Counted from the first letter of the stretch, positions 45,225-55,600 are shown. The stretch: DNA of 64,000 nucleotides from B33-G16 sp964611035 (GCA_964611035.1 CAZSWT010000011.1:1-64000), one strand, 5' to 3'. A program made the numbers and translations. The notes: generated by a model not told the origin, from the sequence alone.

Positions 45225-46405
45225 ATCAGATAGTTAAAGATTTTCTACCAGTTTTTTTTATACTATGTGCCATTATTTTCATTTTTTTCTTTTTAGATTT
45301 CTTAAGGGCAGAAGAGAGATTCCCTATTGAAAGCAATAACTCCCAGATTCAGCAGATAGAAAAAGATCTTGTAGAACAGCAAGGAGAGCTGCTCAGTGTT
45401 GATATTAAAGAAAAAGGTATCCTGGGAGAGATCGAACGACTGGAAAGAGAGGTGGTTATACAAAAGCGGTCTTTAAAGGAGCTATCGAGCAGGATAAAAG
45501 AGATTTCATGCGAGATTAAGGGTGGGCAGAAAAGGATTCAAAGACTGAATGAATCTTCCAGTGCTGCCTGGGCATATTTAAACAAGCGGTTAGTAGCTTT
45601 CTATAAGTTTGGGAGGTCTGGGTATGTATGGCTTCTCGCGAGCTCTGCTACTCTACAAGAATTCCAGAAGACTATAAAGTATATGAAGGCTATTATGGCA
45701 CAGGATAGACAGGTGCTGGATATTTTGGACAGGCAGATGAGACAGGCAGAGGGCGAGTTAAGTAGACTCAAGGAAAATATGGCCAAGGGCGAGGAGTTAA
45801 AAAAGGTCAAGAATTCCAGGATGGCACTACTTGAAAAATATGTTGAAAAAAAAGTTTTTTTGTTAATGAAGATACATAGGGAGAAGGAATTTTATGCGAA
45901 AGCGGTTCAAGAATTGAAAGAGGCGACGCGGGCTTTAAGTGAGACCATGATACATTTAGAGACTAAAGAAAAGGAAAGCATGTTACCGGAAAGCTTTGCT
46001 AAAATGAAAGGAAAACTACCTCTCCCGTTAAAAGGAAAAATACTGAGAGAGGTGAAACAATTTGGATTTAATCCATTTATGCATAGAAAGGGAATATATA
46101 TCACAGGTTCTCCAGGGGAGGCGGTTAGATCTGTTTTTCCTGGCAGGATAGACTATTCCGGATGGTTTAAAGGATATGGTCAGCTGTTGATTATTGACCA
46201 TGGATACCATTATTTTACTGTCTTCGCCCACCTTGAGGAAATAGTTAAGAAAAAGGGAGAGGCGGTTTCAGGAGGAGAAGTAATTGGTATAGCAGGAGAT
46301 CCAGGCTGGCAGGTAGGCCCAGGGATATATTTTGAAATACGAAAAGGAGGAAATCATCTTGACCCCAAAAGATGGCTTAAAAAAGACACCCATGCCCTTC
46401 CTTAA
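45221..46405 (+). CDS. envC: EnvC-like murein hydrolase activator with degenerate LytM domain
   Basis: Secreted coiled-coil protein activated by FtsEX. A signal or anchor helix (about 8-27) precedes coiled coil (about 40-250) and a C-terminal M23/LytM domain (about 275-386). The domain has lost metal ligands: the HxGxD motif reads HRKGIY (Asp to Tyr293) and the final HLH is GIY (368-370), while His337 remains. It should therefore activate amidases rather than cut itself, as EnvC does. The overlap with ftsX strongly supports this. Confidence 0.88.
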   Translation: MNQIVKDFLPVFFILCAIIFIFFFLDFLRAEERFPIESNNSQIQQIEKDLVEQQGELLSVDIKEKGILGEIERLEREVVIQKRSLKELSSRIKEISCEIKGGQKRIQRLNESSSAAWAYLNKRLVAFYKFGRSGYVWLLASSATLQEFQKTIKYMKAIMAQDRQVLDILDRQMRQAEGELSRLKENMAKGEELKKVKNSRMALLEKYVEKKVFLLMKIHREKEFYAKAVQELKEATRALSETMIHLETKEKESMLPESFAKMKGKLPLPLKGKILREVKQFGFNPFMHRKGIYITGSPGEAVRSVFPGRIDYSGWFKGYGQLLIIDHGYHYFTVFAHLEEIVKKKGEAVSGGEVIGIAGDPGWQVGPGIYFEIRKGGNHLDPKRWLKKDTHALP

Positions 46406-46471
46406 CTTATTGATCATATACTAAAATTAGAAGACAAAAGCTGAAATTTTAACAAGAAAAGGAGAAGAGGG

Positions 46472-47797
46472 ATGTTAAAAACAAGACATAACCATTTTTT
46501 TTACAAGACAACTATTTTCATTGTTTTGATAGTGTTGTGTGTAATCAACAATGGTGATCAAGATATTTCGGCTGGTACAAAAGAGGTATATAAGAACATA
46601 GAGGTGCTGAGCGAAGTCTTAAACAAGATTGAAAAAAATTATGTGGAAGACACAGATCCCCAGGATGTTCTATATGGGGCTATAAAGGGTATGGTGAGAA
46701 CCTTGGATCCTCACTCCTTTTTTATGAGCCCAGAAGAATACAAGGAATTGATGGTAGAGACAAAAGGAAAATTTTCTGGTGTAGGAATTGAGATAACTAT
46801 CAGAAACCACGTGCTTACTGTGGTCTCTCCTATTGAAGGGACACCTGCATTTAAGGCTGGGATAAAGGCAGGAGATCAGATAATCATGATAGGAGACAAA
46901 TCAAGTAAAGAGTTATCCATTATGGATGCAGTTAAGCTCATTCGAGGACCTAAAGGGAGCAAGATTAAACTCACCATTAGGAGGAAAGAGATAGAAAAAC
47001 CGATAGACTTTATGATTACCAGGGATGTAATACCAATTAAGAGTGTTCGCTCATTTTCACTTCCTTTGGATATAGGTTACATCAGGATTTCTAATTTCCA
47101 GAGCAACACGAGCAAAGAACTCTCTAAGGCCTTAGAAGATATGGAGAATAAAAAGGCATTGGAGGGTTTGATTTTGGATTTGAGAAACAATCCTGGAGGG
47201 CTGCTGTCTCAGGCGGTAAAGGTGGCCGATAACTTTCTTGATTCAGGGCTTATTGTTTCTATTAAAGGCCGGGATAAAAAAGAAGAAGAAAGTGTCGCTC
47301 ACAAGAACGGGAAGCCCAGAAAATATCCGATGATTGCCTTGGTTAATGAGGGGAGTGCAAGCGCATCAGAAATAGTGGCAGGGGCTTTACAGGATAACAA
47401 GAGGGCCCTTATCTTAGGCTCTACTACCTTTGGAAAAGGTTCTGTCCAGACACTTTTTCCACTTTCAGATGGCTCAGGATTGCGCCTCACAACTGCTATA
47501 TATTATACTCCAAGTGGAAGATCTATACAGGCACGGGGTATTGAGCCGGATATAAAGGTTGCCTTTGTACCACCGAAGGAAGAGGCTGAACCAAAAAAAC
47601 CCGCTTTCATAAGAGAAGGGGATTTAAAGGGCCATATCAAAAAAGAGACTCCAGATTTAAAGAAAGAGGAAAAGAGTGGAGCTGTGCCAGATGAGGAGTC
47701 TCGCATCCAAACTCGTATCGATAATGATAATCAGTTAAGAAGGGCGATTCAGATACTTCGCTCTTGGAACATTTTCTCTACATTAGAAAGCAGATAA
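46472..47797 (+). CDS. ctpA: Carboxyl-terminal processing protease
   Basis: Periplasmic serine protease that trims protein C termini. Signal segment (about 12-27), PDZ domain (about 100-175) and S41 protease domain. The catalytic Ser lies in GSASASE (295-301) and Lys322 in FGKG completes the dyad. The C-terminal tail (about 365-420) is charged and linker-like. 441 residues. GGAG precedes the ATG. envC-ctpA is a common pair. Confidence 0.94.
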   Translation: MLKTRHNHFFYKTTIFIVLIVLCVINNGDQDISAGTKEVYKNIEVLSEVLNKIEKNYVEDTDPQDVLYGAIKGMVRTLDPHSFFMSPEEYKELMVETKGKFSGVGIEITIRNHVLTVVSPIEGTPAFKAGIKAGDQIIMIGDKSSKELSIMDAVKLIRGPKGSKIKLTIRRKEIEKPIDFMITRDVIPIKSVRSFSLPLDIGYIRISNFQSNTSKELSKALEDMENKKALEGLILDLRNNPGGLLSQAVKVADNFLDSGLIVSIKGRDKKEEESVAHKNGKPRKYPMIALVNEGSASASEIVAGALQDNKRALILGSTTFGKGSVQTLFPLSDGSGLRLTTAIYYTPSGRSIQARGIEPDIKVAFVPPKEEAEPKKPAFIREGDLKGHIKKETPDLKKEEKSGAVPDEESRIQTRIDNDNQLRRAIQILRSWNIFSTLESR

Positions 47798-47826
47798 GCT
47801 CAAGGATAAAGGTATAATGTCATTAC

Positions 47827-48993
47827 ATGGCTAAATCAAAAGGCAAGAAAAAAACGAGATTTAGTTTCACCCATGTTAGCTTTGGGTTTGCAATTCTAAT
47901 TGTTATCATAGTAATAAGTTATATTTTGATACCGGATAAATCCAGACCTCCATTACCATTTGAGGAGGTGTATCTCTATTCCAAACAATTAAGTCGAGGC
48001 ATATACCTTATAGATAAGTCTATTTCTGATGGATTCTATACAATAGGAGTGCCAGAAGAAAATATTGTTTTTCCATCTGTTCTTCCGAGACAGAAAGGCA
48101 AATACAGGTGGAATTTTAGTAGCATAGAAGTGAGGATTCCGAAACAGCTTTCTGTTTTCAAGGTGGGAGAGGAAATCAGAGAAAGGATTTCTCAACTACC
48201 AATACCGACACAAATTACTATAGATAAAAAATCAGAAAATGAAATAATCTATGCCGTGTACTGCAAAGGCCTGCATACTCACAGATTAACAATTACGCTC
48301 GAGGATAAAAAGAGTTCTCATCGTTTTTCATATCCCAAAATAGGTATTATAATAGATGACTTGGGCTATGACATTTCTCTTGCAAACGCCCTTTTGGAGC
48401 TCGATTTACCCCTCACCTTTTCTGTGTTACCCTTTACCCCTAATACGAGGTTAATTGCACGTAAGGCCTGGAATGATGGTCGAGAAACAATGCTTCATCT
48501 CCCCATGGAACCAATGAATTATCCTGCTATTAATCCAGGGGATGGGGTGTTGTTGGTATCTATGGATAGAGAAATGATTTTGGATACACTTACTAGGGAT
48601 TTGAGCCAGATTCCTTTTGTTGCTGGTGTAAATAATCATATGGGGTCGAGATTTACAAAAAGCGAGGAGAAGATGGTAATTGTGCTGGCGGAGTTGAAGA
48701 AAAAAGGGCTTTACTATATTGATAGCAGAACAAGCAGTGATACCGTGGCATTTGATGTGGCAAAAAAAATGGCTCTCAGGACAGCAAGCAGAGATATTTT
48801 TTTAGATAATCATCTCTCAGAAAATGCCTTAAAAATACAAATGGAGAGACTGCTTAGTGTCGCAAGACATAAGGGCAGTGCCATAGGAATAGGACATCCT
48901 CACAAAAAGACCATTGATTTATTAAAAAATTTCCAGACGACCCTTACTAATGAAGCCGAGGTTGTGCCTGCTTCTAACTTGGTGAATAACTAA
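47827..48993 (+). CDS. Divergent polysaccharide deacetylase family protein
   Basis: A 388-residue protein with an N-terminal membrane anchor (about 18-38), a linker domain, and a C-terminal NodB-like barrel. IGIIIDDLGY, HLPMEPMNYP, NNHMGSRFT and IGIGHPHKKT are hallmarks of the YibQ-type divergent deacetylases. Those proteins follow envC and ctpA in many genomes and probably act on peptidoglycan or polysaccharide. Activity is unproven for the family. Confidence 0.88.
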   Translation: MAKSKGKKKTRFSFTHVSFGFAILIVIIVISYILIPDKSRPPLPFEEVYLYSKQLSRGIYLIDKSISDGFYTIGVPEENIVFPSVLPRQKGKYRWNFSSIEVRIPKQLSVFKVGEEIRERISQLPIPTQITIDKKSENEIIYAVYCKGLHTHRLTITLEDKKSSHRFSYPKIGIIIDDLGYDISLANALLELDLPLTFSVLPFTPNTRLIARKAWNDGRETMLHLPMEPMNYPAINPGDGVLLVSMDREMILDTLTRDLSQIPFVAGVNNHMGSRFTKSEEKMVIVLAELKKKGLYYIDSRTSSDTVAFDVAKKMALRTASRDIFLDNHLSENALKIQMERLLSVARHKGSAIGIGHPHKKTIDLLKNFQTTLTNEAEVVPASNLVNN

Positions 48994-49272
48994 TATCCAA
49001 TACCCTTAAATTCAGACCTCATAAAAACTATTGATTTATTGACTGCAATCCCTTAGCTTTTAGGACTTTGCTCGAAAATTGGACATAAGGGTTCAGTCTG
49101 GGTTATAAGGTTCAGGGTTCAAAGGTTCAAAGGTTTTTAACCCATGAACCCCGATTTTATCGGGAAACCGTGAACCCAAATCTTAAGTTAGAAATGTAGC
49201 CTTTTGTCCAAAATATTATCCCAAAATCGGGTAAAATTTTCGAGGTCTAAAATTATATAAAAGGAGGTTCTT
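48994..49272. repeat. Foldback repeat before the aminotransferase gene
   Basis: TTGGACATAAGG (49079-49090) is complementary to CCTTTTGTCCAA (49200-49211), 11 of 12. Between them are GGTTCAAAGG direct repeats and a pairing GGGTT/AACCC core resembling the 23724 element's interior. The ends are not GTAAC-like and there is no target duplication. AAGGAGG for the next gene lies at 49261. Confidence 0.5.
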
Positions 49273-50433
49273 TTGAACATACCGCTTCTAGATTTAAAGG
49301 CCCAATACAAATCCATTAAAGAGGAAATCATAGCAGCCACTATGGAGGTGTATCAGTCGCAGAGATTTATCCTGGGACCGAAGGTCGAGGCATTGGAGAA
49401 CGAAATAGCTGCTTACACTCAGGTCAAGTATGCGGTGGGTGTTTCGTCGGGCACAGATGCACTACTCATATCATTAATGAGTGCAAATATATGTCCTGGA
49501 GATCTGGTAGTCACTACTCCTTATACCTTTTTTTCCACTGCTGGTTCAATTGCCAGGTTAGGCGCTATCCCTGTGTTTGTAGACATAGATACCCATACCT
49601 ATAATATTGATCCTGAGAAATTGGAGAAAAAAATTTCAACATTGAATTCTCAAGAGAGGTCGCGCTTAAAGGCAATAGTGCCTGTTCATCTTTTTGGACA
49701 ATGCGCAGACATGGAAGACATTATATCCATAGCAAAGCCTTTAGATTTAGTAATTATAGAGGATGCAGCTCAGGCTATTGGAGCGGAATACGGATTTAGC
49801 GATGGATTGTTTAAGAGAGCTGGATCTATGGGCACCTATGGCTGTTTTTCTTTTTTCCCCTCAAAAAACCTTGGCGCCTTTGGAGATGGAGGCATGGTCA
49901 CTACAAATGATGAGAAAATATATCAAGGGCTTAAGATAATAAGGGTCCATGGGTCTCAACCAAAATATTACCACAGAATGATTGGTGGAAATTTCAGGCT
50001 TGACGCCCTTCAAGCAGCTATTCTGTTGGTAAAATTTAGGTATCTTGATCAATGGACTGAAAAAAGAAGAGAGAATGCACGCATTTATAGAGAGTTATTT
50101 GCTCGTAAAGGTATAGAAGAGATCGAGCCTCCTTTTGAGAATAAGGGTAGACACATATATAACCAATTTGTCATAAAGGTCGGTCGGAATAGAGATGAAT
50201 TAAAGCAATATTTAATCAATCAGGGGATAGGTTGCGAGATTTATTATCCAGTGCCGCTTCATGTTCAAGAATGTTTTCAATATTTAGGTTATCGCCCAGA
50301 GGATTGCCCTATTTCCGTTGAGGCTGCAGCACAGACCATTGCATTACCAATTTACCCGGAGTTAAAATATGAGCAGATTGAATATATTGTAGAAAAAATA
50401 AGTTCATTTTATAAAGGCAATATCAGGAGCTAA
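49273..50433 (+). CDS. DegT/DnrJ/EryC1/StrS-family aminotransferase
   Basis: PLP-dependent sugar aminotransferase or dehydratase family, 386 residues. The PLP Lys is Lys198 in FPSKNLGAFGDGG, with SSGTDAL near 58 and EDAAQ (163-167) binding the cofactor. Start is TTG with GGAGG eight bases upstream. Members usually make amino sugars for surface glycans. No sugar-pathway partners are nearby, so the substrate is unknown. Confidence 0.9.
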   Translation: MNIPLLDLKAQYKSIKEEIIAATMEVYQSQRFILGPKVEALENEIAAYTQVKYAVGVSSGTDALLISLMSANICPGDLVVTTPYTFFSTAGSIARLGAIPVFVDIDTHTYNIDPEKLEKKISTLNSQERSRLKAIVPVHLFGQCADMEDIISIAKPLDLVIIEDAAQAIGAEYGFSDGLFKRAGSMGTYGCFSFFPSKNLGAFGDGGMVTTNDEKIYQGLKIIRVHGSQPKYYHRMIGGNFRLDALQAAILLVKFRYLDQWTEKRRENARIYRELFARKGIEEIEPPFENKGRHIYNQFVIKVGRNRDELKQYLINQGIGCEIYYPVPLHVQECFQYLGYRPEDCPISVEAAAQTIALPIYPELKYEQIEYIVEKISSFYKGNIRS

Positions 50434-50580
50434 TTGTCAGTCAGCGGCATTGGTCCAGGTATTTAGGATAACCCTTTTAAATGAGTTTCCTGATGTACGA
50501 TTTATTTAAGAGACTATAAGCGAGATTATTTCCAGCAAAGCAGTATTGACATAAGAGAAGTATTGGGAGAATATTACATC

Positions 50581-51432
50581 ATGACTGAAGACCTCTTTAC
50601 ATTTTATCAAATGCCCCCACTCCATGATCCTGTACTTATTGTTGGGTTTGGAGACTGGTCCAATGCTGGCAATGTTGCCCTAAAGTCGATAGACTACATT
50701 ATTGAAAAAAAGAAGGCTACATTAATAGCTGAGATAGATCCGGACTATTTTTACCAGTTTACTCAAAACAGACCAGTAGTTACTATCAAGAAAGGAAGGC
50801 TTCATGGTCTGGTTTTAAAAAAGATATCTTTTTATTTTTGGCCTAACAAGGAAGGAAAAAATGACCTTATTCTCTTAAAGGCTCAAGAGCCAGACTATAG
50901 ATGGTCTATGTTTATTCAGGTCCTGTTTCATTTATGCAAACAATGGGGTGTTTCTCTTATCGTCAGCCTTGGGGGGATGTATGATGATGTCCTTCATACT
51001 GAGGCCATAGTCTCTGGGGTGTATCCCTTTGGGGATTGGAAAGATGTTTTTATCAAAAAAGATATTCCTCTGATTGAATATGAGGGTCCCTCCGGGATAC
51101 ATGCCCTTATTATGCAGAAGGCAGAAAAAGAAAGCTACCCATTTATTGGGCTTTGGGGCCGTTCACCATTATACTTGAGGGGTACAAATTTTAAGGTAGT
51201 AATCAGGATTGTTAATCTTTTGGCCTCTTTCTTTGCCTTTTATATTGATACAGATGAACTTGAGAGTTCTTTAAAGGAATTTGAGAATCAAATTGAGGAA
51301 ATCTTGGAAAATAATTTAGAATTACAGGAATATATAGAGAAGATTAAAAAAATCAGGAGCGGAGAACTGAAAAAAAAAGATACCCCAAAGATTGTAAACA
51401 TAAAAGATTTTATGAGGCACAGGGATTCATAA
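50581..51432 (+). CDS. PAC2-family protein
   Basis: A 283-residue protein like the archaeal and bacterial proteasome-assembly-chaperone-2 homologues: a VLIVGFGDWSNAGNVA start, SLGGMYDD in the middle, GPSGIHALIM and a charged helical C terminus (about 230-275). Bacterial members have no proven function. I use the ATG at 50581 because GGGAGA lies ten bases upstream. Confidence 0.82.
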   Translation: MTEDLFTFYQMPPLHDPVLIVGFGDWSNAGNVALKSIDYIIEKKKATLIAEIDPDYFYQFTQNRPVVTIKKGRLHGLVLKKISFYFWPNKEGKNDLILLKAQEPDYRWSMFIQVLFHLCKQWGVSLIVSLGGMYDDVLHTEAIVSGVYPFGDWKDVFIKKDIPLIEYEGPSGIHALIMQKAEKESYPFIGLWGRSPLYLRGTNFKVVIRIVNLLASFFAFYIDTDELESSLKEFENQIEEILENNLELQEYIEKIKKIRSGELKKKDTPKIVNIKDFMRHRDS

Positions 51433-51763
51433 TTCTTACTTTACTATGCTATTTAAAACTAACCTCGGCAAGCTGGAACCAAGACAGTTGTGATGTTGAA
51501 GTATAGGGTGAACTTTGAAATACGAAACCCTAAGCACGAAATACGAAACAAATTCCAATGACCAAAAAACAAAATTCAAAACATCATGATTCTGCAGGAA
51601 TTCGAATTTTTTCACCATGGGGTGGCAGTCAATAACGTTTTGAACATTTAACATTTGAATTTCAGATTTCGAGTTTATTTTCTGCCAGAAAAAACATGAA
51701 TATCACAATTTAGCGTCAAAAAAGTACGCACACAGGGTTTAACTTTATTTGAGGTATACAAGT
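51433..51763. repeat. Gap with AAATACGAAA-type repeats
   Basis: 331 bases. GAAATACGAAA occurs twice around 51515-51550, followed by inverted AAAATTCAAAAC / GTTTTGAACATTT and a TTTCAGATTTCGAG tail. Such words are common dispersed repeats. GAGG at 51751 serves purA. No gene. Confidence 0.45.
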
Positions 51764-53068
51764 ATGTCTAATGTCGTTGTTGTTGGCACACAGTGGGGTG
51801 ATGAAGGAAAAGGAAAGGTAGTTGATCTTCTCAGCGCTCAGGTAAATAAGGTAGTCAGATTTCAAGGGGGCAATAACGCCGGACACACGCTTGTGGTGGA
51901 TGGTAAGAAATCTATTTTCCATGTTATACCTTCGGGGATCCTTTATCCAGATACGAGATGCCTTATTGGCAATGGAGTAGTAGTTGACCCCGAGGTTTTT
52001 TTTGAGGAGATACAAGGACTTTTTGATAAAGGAATAGCTATTAATCCCAAAAGATTAGGTGTAAGCGAGAGGGCCCACCTCATTATGCCTTACCATAAGG
52101 CCATTGATATAGCCCGTGAAAAGGCAAAAGGGGCTTCCAGGATTGGGACTACCGGTAGAGGCATAGGCCCATGCTATGAGGATAAGGTGGCCAGAGTGGG
52201 GATAAGAACCATTGATTTAACAGATCCGGATATATTAAAGGAGAAAATCAAGGCAAACTTAAAAGAGAAAAATTTTTATCTCACTAATCTTTTTGGCGGT
52301 GAACCCCTGGAATATCAGCCTATCGCAGAGAGATACCTTTCAATCGCTCACGAGCTTTCCCCATTTATTGTTGATGTCTCCACTGAATTGGATGAGGCAA
52401 TCAGAAGGAATGAAAACATCCTTTTTGAGGGAGCCCAGGGAACACAGTTAGATATTGACCACGGCACATATCCTTATGTCACCTCTTCCAACCCTGTGGC
52501 AGCAAATGCATGCATAGGAGCAGGCATAGGGCCGAAGAGATTGGACAGCATTGTCGGCATTGTAAAGGCATATACCACTCGCGTTGGCGCTGGTCCATTT
52601 GTCTGTGAGCTCATTGATGAGACCGGTGATTACCTTCAAGAAAAAGGGCAAGAATTTGGTGCCACAACCGGCAGGCCACGCAGGTGTGGCTGGCTGGATC
52701 TGGTTGTAGTCAGATATTCAGCCCGCATAAATGGGCTGACCCACCTGGCAATAACAAAGCTGGATATATTAACAGGTTTGGATTCGATTAATCTATGTGT
52801 AGCCTATGAGTATAAGGGAAAGAGGCTTGAAAATATCCCGGCTCAACTGTCTATCCTTGACAAATGTAGCCCTGTGTATGATGCGATGGATGGATGGAAG
52901 GAAGATATCTCTGGGGCGAGGACCTTTGAAGAACTCCCTAAAAACGCCCAAGGTTATATAAGAAAAATCGAGGAGTTTGTTGGAGTACCGGCCTCTATTA
53001 TATCTGTGGGCTCAGAGAGGGATGAGACGATCGTGTGTAAAAATCCATTTAATGACAGCCTTCCTTAA
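51764..53068 (+). CDS. purA: Adenylosuccinate synthetase
   Basis: Condenses IMP and aspartate with GTP in AMP synthesis. GTQWGDEGKGK at the N terminus is the GTP loop; NNAGHTLVV, GTTGRGIGPCYEDK and TTGRPRRCGWLDL follow in order. I use the ATG at 51764 (434 residues, the normal length); the TTG five codons upstream overlaps the GAGG site. Confidence 0.96.
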   Translation: MSNVVVVGTQWGDEGKGKVVDLLSAQVNKVVRFQGGNNAGHTLVVDGKKSIFHVIPSGILYPDTRCLIGNGVVVDPEVFFEEIQGLFDKGIAINPKRLGVSERAHLIMPYHKAIDIAREKAKGASRIGTTGRGIGPCYEDKVARVGIRTIDLTDPDILKEKIKANLKEKNFYLTNLFGGEPLEYQPIAERYLSIAHELSPFIVDVSTELDEAIRRNENILFEGAQGTQLDIDHGTYPYVTSSNPVAANACIGAGIGPKRLDSIVGIVKAYTTRVGAGPFVCELIDETGDYLQEKGQEFGATTGRPRRCGWLDLVVVRYSARINGLTHLAITKLDILTGLDSINLCVAYEYKGKRLENIPAQLSILDKCSPVYDAMDGWKEDISGARTFEELPKNAQGYIRKIEEFVGVPASIISVGSERDETIVCKNPFNDSLP

Positions 53069-53260
53069 TTTGATGATATAGGAAATTTCTTTTGGACGCA
53101 GCCTGCCCTGGCGCGACCTCCTCGGCATATATTGAAACCTCTGTGGTATCTATTGACTCAGACTATATAGCCTAAACATTGCGTGCCAGGTCTGGGCCAG
53201 GGACGGACGCAAATTATCAGGATATATAATATAACAAAATATCTGCGTTTATCTGCGAGA

Positions 53261-53286
53261 ACCTGCCCGCCGTCTGGCAGGCGGGT
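53261..53286. terminator. Hairpin between convergent purA and DUF2784 gene
   Basis: ACCTGCCCGCC and GGCAGGCGGGT pair with one mismatch and one G-U around GTCT. It lies eight bases from the end of the minus-strand gene. The surrounding 225-base gap also has GGACGCAG / GACGGACGC repeat words. Confidence 0.5.
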
Positions 53287-53293
53287 CTGCGTC

Positions 53294-53734
53294 CTAATCT
53301 AAACGATCTTTTCTTTTGGGTGGCGCTATAATAAATGTTATTATTACTGTTATTGCAAAGGCGGTATAGATTATAGTAAACAACCACCCAGGTGCATTAT
53401 AAAAGAGAAGTGAGTCCACAATAGTGCCAATAAAGGAGACCTTCTCTTCAGAAAGATTAGACGCATACCTAAGCTTAAATTCAAGCACTGTCAAAGGACA
53501 ATTTACCCCTAATAATGCCTCACAAGCAACCCCAATAATAGCCAACAAGTGAGTGATACGAAAGGGAAGGTTTCTTATCCATTTCCACTTAAAAATGATG
53601 CCTGAGAAAATAAGGATAAACCCTAAGACAACAAAAGCGACGTATCCGAAATGAATGATAGCAATGATGTCAGCTAAGAATAAATAAGGCATGGCAAAAA
53701 GATAATTAATTTTCTGTAGAAACCTTTTTATCAT
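53294..53734 (-). CDS. DUF2784 family membrane protein
   Basis: A 146-residue protein with four hydrophobic helices. LADIIAIIHFGYVAFVVLG, the HLLAIIGVACEALLGVNCPLT segment and the acidic loop before the last helices are typical of DUF2784. Function unknown. No clear ribosome site; a Met 15 codons further in is an alternative start. Confidence 0.8.
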   Translation of the reverse strand: MIKRFLQKINYLFAMPYLFLADIIAIIHFGYVAFVVLGFILIFSGIIFKWKWIRNLPFRITHLLAIIGVACEALLGVNCPLTVLEFKLRYASNLSEEKVSFIGTIVDSLLFYNAPGWLFTIIYTAFAITVIITFIIAPPKRKDRLD

Positions 53735-53791
53735 CTAATGTTAGCATACTGTTTCGGTAATTTTCCAATTTTTATATTCATAGGAAAATCC

Positions 53792-53819
53792 TTGACTTTT
53801 TATAATTTAAGAGTATAGA
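53792..53819 (+). promoter_or_regulatory. Putative sigma-70 promoter of the cstA cluster
   Basis: TTGACT (53792-53797) and TATAGA (53814-53819), spacing 16, about 115 bases before the cstA start. It is the only good promoter candidate before the five-gene run to 58322. Confidence 0.5.
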
Positions 53820-53935
53820 GATACAATACAGATGTAGCAATAATGATTTTCTCAACAATTTACTAAGGAGAGGAGGTGGGGAATAATCAATCCTTTAAAG
53901 GTAAAAATAACCTTTAGCAAAGGGAGGACTAAGGT

Positions 53936-55600
53936 ATGAATTCATTATGGGTATTATTATGGTGGGTAATAATTGTTGTTGTAGGCTACTGGGTATATGC
54001 CAGGTGGGCTGCTAAGAAAGTTTTTGAGGTTGATGCAGGAAGAGCAACACCTGCCAAGATGTACATGGATGGTGTTGACTTTATGCCTGCAAACAAAAAT
54101 GTTCTCTTTGGGTTTCAGCTTAACTCCATAGCAGGGGCTGCACCTATCATAGGCCCTATAGTGGCCCTTCAATGGGGTTGGATGCCAGCACTCCTGTGGT
54201 TAGGGCTTGGCGTCTTCTTTATAGGGTGGCTCCATGACTTCTCGAGCGCTATGGTATCTATAAGAAGTGATGGCGATACCTTCGGGGCCCTGGGATATAA
54301 ATTGATATCACCCAGGGCAAGAAAGATACTTCTTACCTTCATCTACTTTTACCTGCTTCTTATAGCAACTGCCTTTGGGCATGTAATTACAAAGGGTGTA
54401 AGCGGAAATGCAGCACTCCCATTTCCCTTGCTGGTGGTTATTGCAGTGGCATTTCTGGTTGGGCATATGATCTATAAGGCAAAGGTAAACATAATTACAA
54501 CTACCATCATTGCAATTGTAGCGATCTTTGTTGCAATCTGGTTAGGCACGGTTTGGAACATTAAGGTTTCCTATACCACCGTCCTTATATGTGTGTTGAT
54601 ATTTGGTTATTTTAGCTCGATTCTACCAGTATGGCGTTTCATTCAGCCCTATAACTACTCCTCAGTATACGTGGTATACTTCGGGATCATAGCAGGGATT
54701 ATAGGAATAATTATAGGCCATAAACCCATGACCCTGCCAGCTTTTACAAGCTGGGGTATCGGCATGGGTCCACTCTGGCCTCTTCTTTTTCTTACCATTG
54801 CCTGCGGCTCTATCTCCGGGTGGCACAGTCTGGTATCCAGTACTGCCACATCAAGACAGCTTGAAAACGAGCTGGACGTTAGACCAGTAACAGCAGGGGC
54901 AATGTTTGCGGAGTTTACCATAGCAATTATTGCGGTTATCGTATGTGCCACCGCATTTGCCGATAAGGCGGCTTACATAGCAAAGGTCAGCAATCCTGTA
55001 GGGATCTTTGTTGGTGGCCTTGGAGGGGCAATCACCTCCCTTGGGCTTCCATTATCTTATGCCAAGGCCCTGGCAGGTATGATGATTATTATACTTGCCC
55101 TTACTATTATAAACCTCGTGTTCCGCTTTATGAAGGTCGCAACCGCTGAGCTTCTGGGTGACACATGGGGAGTTGCAAAGAACCCTCATGTAGCAACCAT
55201 TGTGGCACTTATTATCACCTTTGTACTGGTAAAAACAGGAACCTGGCTTTATGTATGGGTACTTTTTGGCGGTGCCAATCAATTGATGGCATCCTTTGCA
55301 CTTCTGCTGGTAACTCTCTTTTTGGTCCAGAAGGCCAAAAATTATAAGATTGCCATCTACCCGATGTTTTTCATGTATGCTACCACCGTTTGCGGCCTGT
55401 TTTATGTGGCCTTTTTCAAGTTGATACCGGCTGGATTTGCAGGCAAAAAGGTATTCGGAAATTTCTTTGCTGCGGCAGTAGCCATTCTGCTTATAATCCT
55501 TGCCATTATTCTTGCATATGATGGCTGGAAGGCATTCAAGAAGTATAGATCAGGTGCGGCTGCAGAGACCCCGGCTGAGGCAGAAAAGGCACCAGCATAA
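53936..55600 (+). CDS. cstA: CstA-family transporter
   Basis: Carbon-starvation-protein-A family permease with about 14-16 membrane helices in 554 residues. DGVDFMPANKNVLFGFQLNSIAGAAPIIGPIVA-type N-terminal sequence and CGSISGWHSLVSS in the middle are diagnostic. Known members take up pyruvate or peptides. It is shorter than E. coli CstA (about 700) and ends in an Ala/Glu-rich tail. GGGAGG precedes the ATG. The genes downstream are small proteins and ArsA-like ATPases, not the usual partners. Confidence 0.92.
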   Translation: MNSLWVLLWWVIIVVVGYWVYARWAAKKVFEVDAGRATPAKMYMDGVDFMPANKNVLFGFQLNSIAGAAPIIGPIVALQWGWMPALLWLGLGVFFIGWLHDFSSAMVSIRSDGDTFGALGYKLISPRARKILLTFIYFYLLLIATAFGHVITKGVSGNAALPFPLLVVIAVAFLVGHMIYKAKVNIITTTIIAIVAIFVAIWLGTVWNIKVSYTTVLICVLIFGYFSSILPVWRFIQPYNYSSVYVVYFGIIAGIIGIIIGHKPMTLPAFTSWGIGMGPLWPLLFLTIACGSISGWHSLVSSTATSRQLENELDVRPVTAGAMFAEFTIAIIAVIVCATAFADKAAYIAKVSNPVGIFVGGLGGAITSLGLPLSYAKALAGMMIIILALTIINLVFRFMKVATAELLGDTWGVAKNPHVATIVALIITFVLVKTGTWLYVWVLFGGANQLMASFALLLVTLFLVQKAKNYKIAIYPMFFMYATTVCGLFYVAFFKLIPAGFAGKKVFGNFFAAAVAILLIILAIILAYDGWKAFKKYRSGAAAETPAEAEKAPA

